Positions 6,518 to 7,117 of a stretch of DNA of 7,117 bases are shown here, one piece after another. Below the pieces are notes generated by a model. The model ran no database searches and had not been told where the DNA came from. It worked only from the letters and a program-made list of their open reading frames with translations. Source of the stretch: Ignavibacteriaceae bacterium (GTDB taxonomy: Bacteria; Bacteroidota; Ignavibacteria; Ignavibacteriales; Ignavibacteriaceae); contig JALHTS010000625.1 of assembly GCA_022865965.1 (NCBI GenBank), positions 1 to 7,117 of the forward strand, written 5' to 3'. A program made the translations under genes and the position numbers. The first letter of the stretch is position 1, and each line of letters opens with the position of its first letter.

Positions 6518-7117
6518 TTATTTTACATTTAATTCAGATTCCTCATTTAGCTTTTTAAATTCTTTTATACCTGTTGGATGACCGTAACTGTTCATTAATT
6601 TATAATGCATTAAGTACTCCTCTTTACTTACATCATTCTGCCAATAACCTGTAATCATTCCAAGTCCGGTAACCGCCATAAAAATTGAAACAACTCCAAT
6701 GGCTACTGCTTTCTTCCCTATTCTCTTTTTTTGAGGAAGAATTGATTTTAACTCAAGTGCGTCTTTAACGGGACAAACATCAACACAGTTTAAGCAAGAT
6801 GTGCATTCATCTGAAATCACTGTTTTAACCTTATCAACTTTGATAAATGAAGGGCAGGCTTTGTTACATAGTCCGCAATCAATACAACTTTGAGCATTAC
6901 GTTGAATTTTATTTGGGCTTAATAATGACATTATTCCAAGTAGCGCACCATAGGGACAAAGAAATCTGCACCAAAAATTTCTAACAAAAATTGAAGGCAC
7001 AAAAAGAACTGCAATTACTATCAATGTTATTTGAGATATGTCAGCAAAGAAGTAATACATCTTAACATCTGAAATAATGTTGTAAGGACTGTCGAGAAAT
7101 GCTTTAAGAGCTAAGCC
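6518..7117 (-). CDS. Membrane 4Fe-4S ferredoxin-type protein, NapH/CcoG/YccM-like (N-terminus outside window)
   Basis: C-terminal 199 residues of a membrane electron-transfer protein. The frame stays open to the window edge, so the methionine at 7060 is internal and the true start is missing. Numbering from the edge, a transmembrane helix (about 28-45) precedes the Fer4_5-type motif W-C50-RFL-C54-PYGALLG. Two 4Fe-4S motifs follow: C78xxC81xxC84xxxC88-P and C105xxC108xxC111xxxC115-P. A second membrane helix lies at about 136-158, and a hydrophilic 40-residue tail ends the protein. The layout fits the NapH/YccM/CcoG/NosR-like polyferredoxin group, which moves electrons between the quinone pool or flavins and periplasmic or membrane partners. 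The specific member cannot be named without the N-terminal half. CcoG would be notable here because it reduces copper for cbb3 oxidase assembly, but nothing visible proves that. The 74-nt gap to the next gene contains a promoter match, so the two are probably separate units. Confidence 0.85.
   Translation of the reverse strand, partial: GLALKAFLDSPYNIISDVKMYYFFADISQITLIVIAVLFVPSIFVRNFWCRFLCPYGALLGIMSLLSPNKIQRNAQSCIDCGLCNKACPSFIKVDKVKTVISDECTSCLNCVDVCPVKDALELKSILPQKKRIGKKAVAIGVVSIFMAVTGLGMITGYWQNDVSKEEYLMHYKLMNSYGHPTGIKEFKKLNEESELNVK

Noticed and set aside
7058..7060. ATG as the start of the Fe-S protein
   Set aside because: The frame is open for 19 more codons up to the window edge and continues with plausible family sequence, so this methionine is internal.
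1..7117. CRISPR array, tRNA, rRNA, insertion sequence or prophage genes
   Set aside because: I saw no direct-repeat arrays, RNA gene signatures, transposase or phage-like frames on either strand.

Overview
The window is AT-rich and every convincing gene lies on the minus strand, so transcription runs from high to low coordinates. It suggests a member of the Bacteroidota/Ignavibacteriota (FCB) lineage. The reasons are the style of the efflux proteins, a small secreted protein resembling the Bacteroidota 'HYC_CC_PP' type, a TAnnTTTG-type promoter match, and a dispersed-repeat-like palindrome of a kind I associate with such genomes. This assignment is an inference, not a measurement.

Layout in transcription order: (1) 7117-6518, the C-terminal 199 residues of a membrane 4Fe-4S (NapH/CcoG/YccM-like) protein whose start lies outside the window. 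(2) 6443-6006, a 145-residue secreted protein rich in CC pairs, with a promoter-like match directly upstream. (3) 6005-5887, a 119-nt gap holding a terminator-like hairpin, a 19-bp palindrome and a 10-bp palindrome. (4) 5886-4615, a TolC/CusC-type outer membrane factor. (5) 4612-2972, a CusB-type periplasmic adaptor with three metal-binding modules. (6) 2971-2873, a 99-nt gap mostly filled by a 69-bp nested palindrome. (7) 2872-1, the first 957 residues of a CusA-type RND pump that runs off the window.

Genes 4, 5 and 7 form a cusCBA operon for a tripartite Cu(I)/Ag(I) exporter: CusA is the proton-driven inner-membrane pump, CusB the periplasmic adaptor and CusC the outer-membrane channel. The Cu/Ag assignment rests on residues. 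All three methionines of the E. coli CusA metal site (M573, M623, M672) have counterparts here (M579, M629, M678). The three-methionine Cu(I) site of E. coli CusB is matched by M85, M99 and M101. No separate CusF gene is visible. The extra C-terminal metal-binding domain of CusB and the CC-rich secreted protein upstream are candidates for that periplasmic delivery role.

The core system is well known. The parts worth a second look are the palindromic element between cusB and cusA, whose two hairpins differ only by paired changes plus one loop base, the extra metal-binding modules on CusB, and the uncharacterised CC-rich protein with its leader region.
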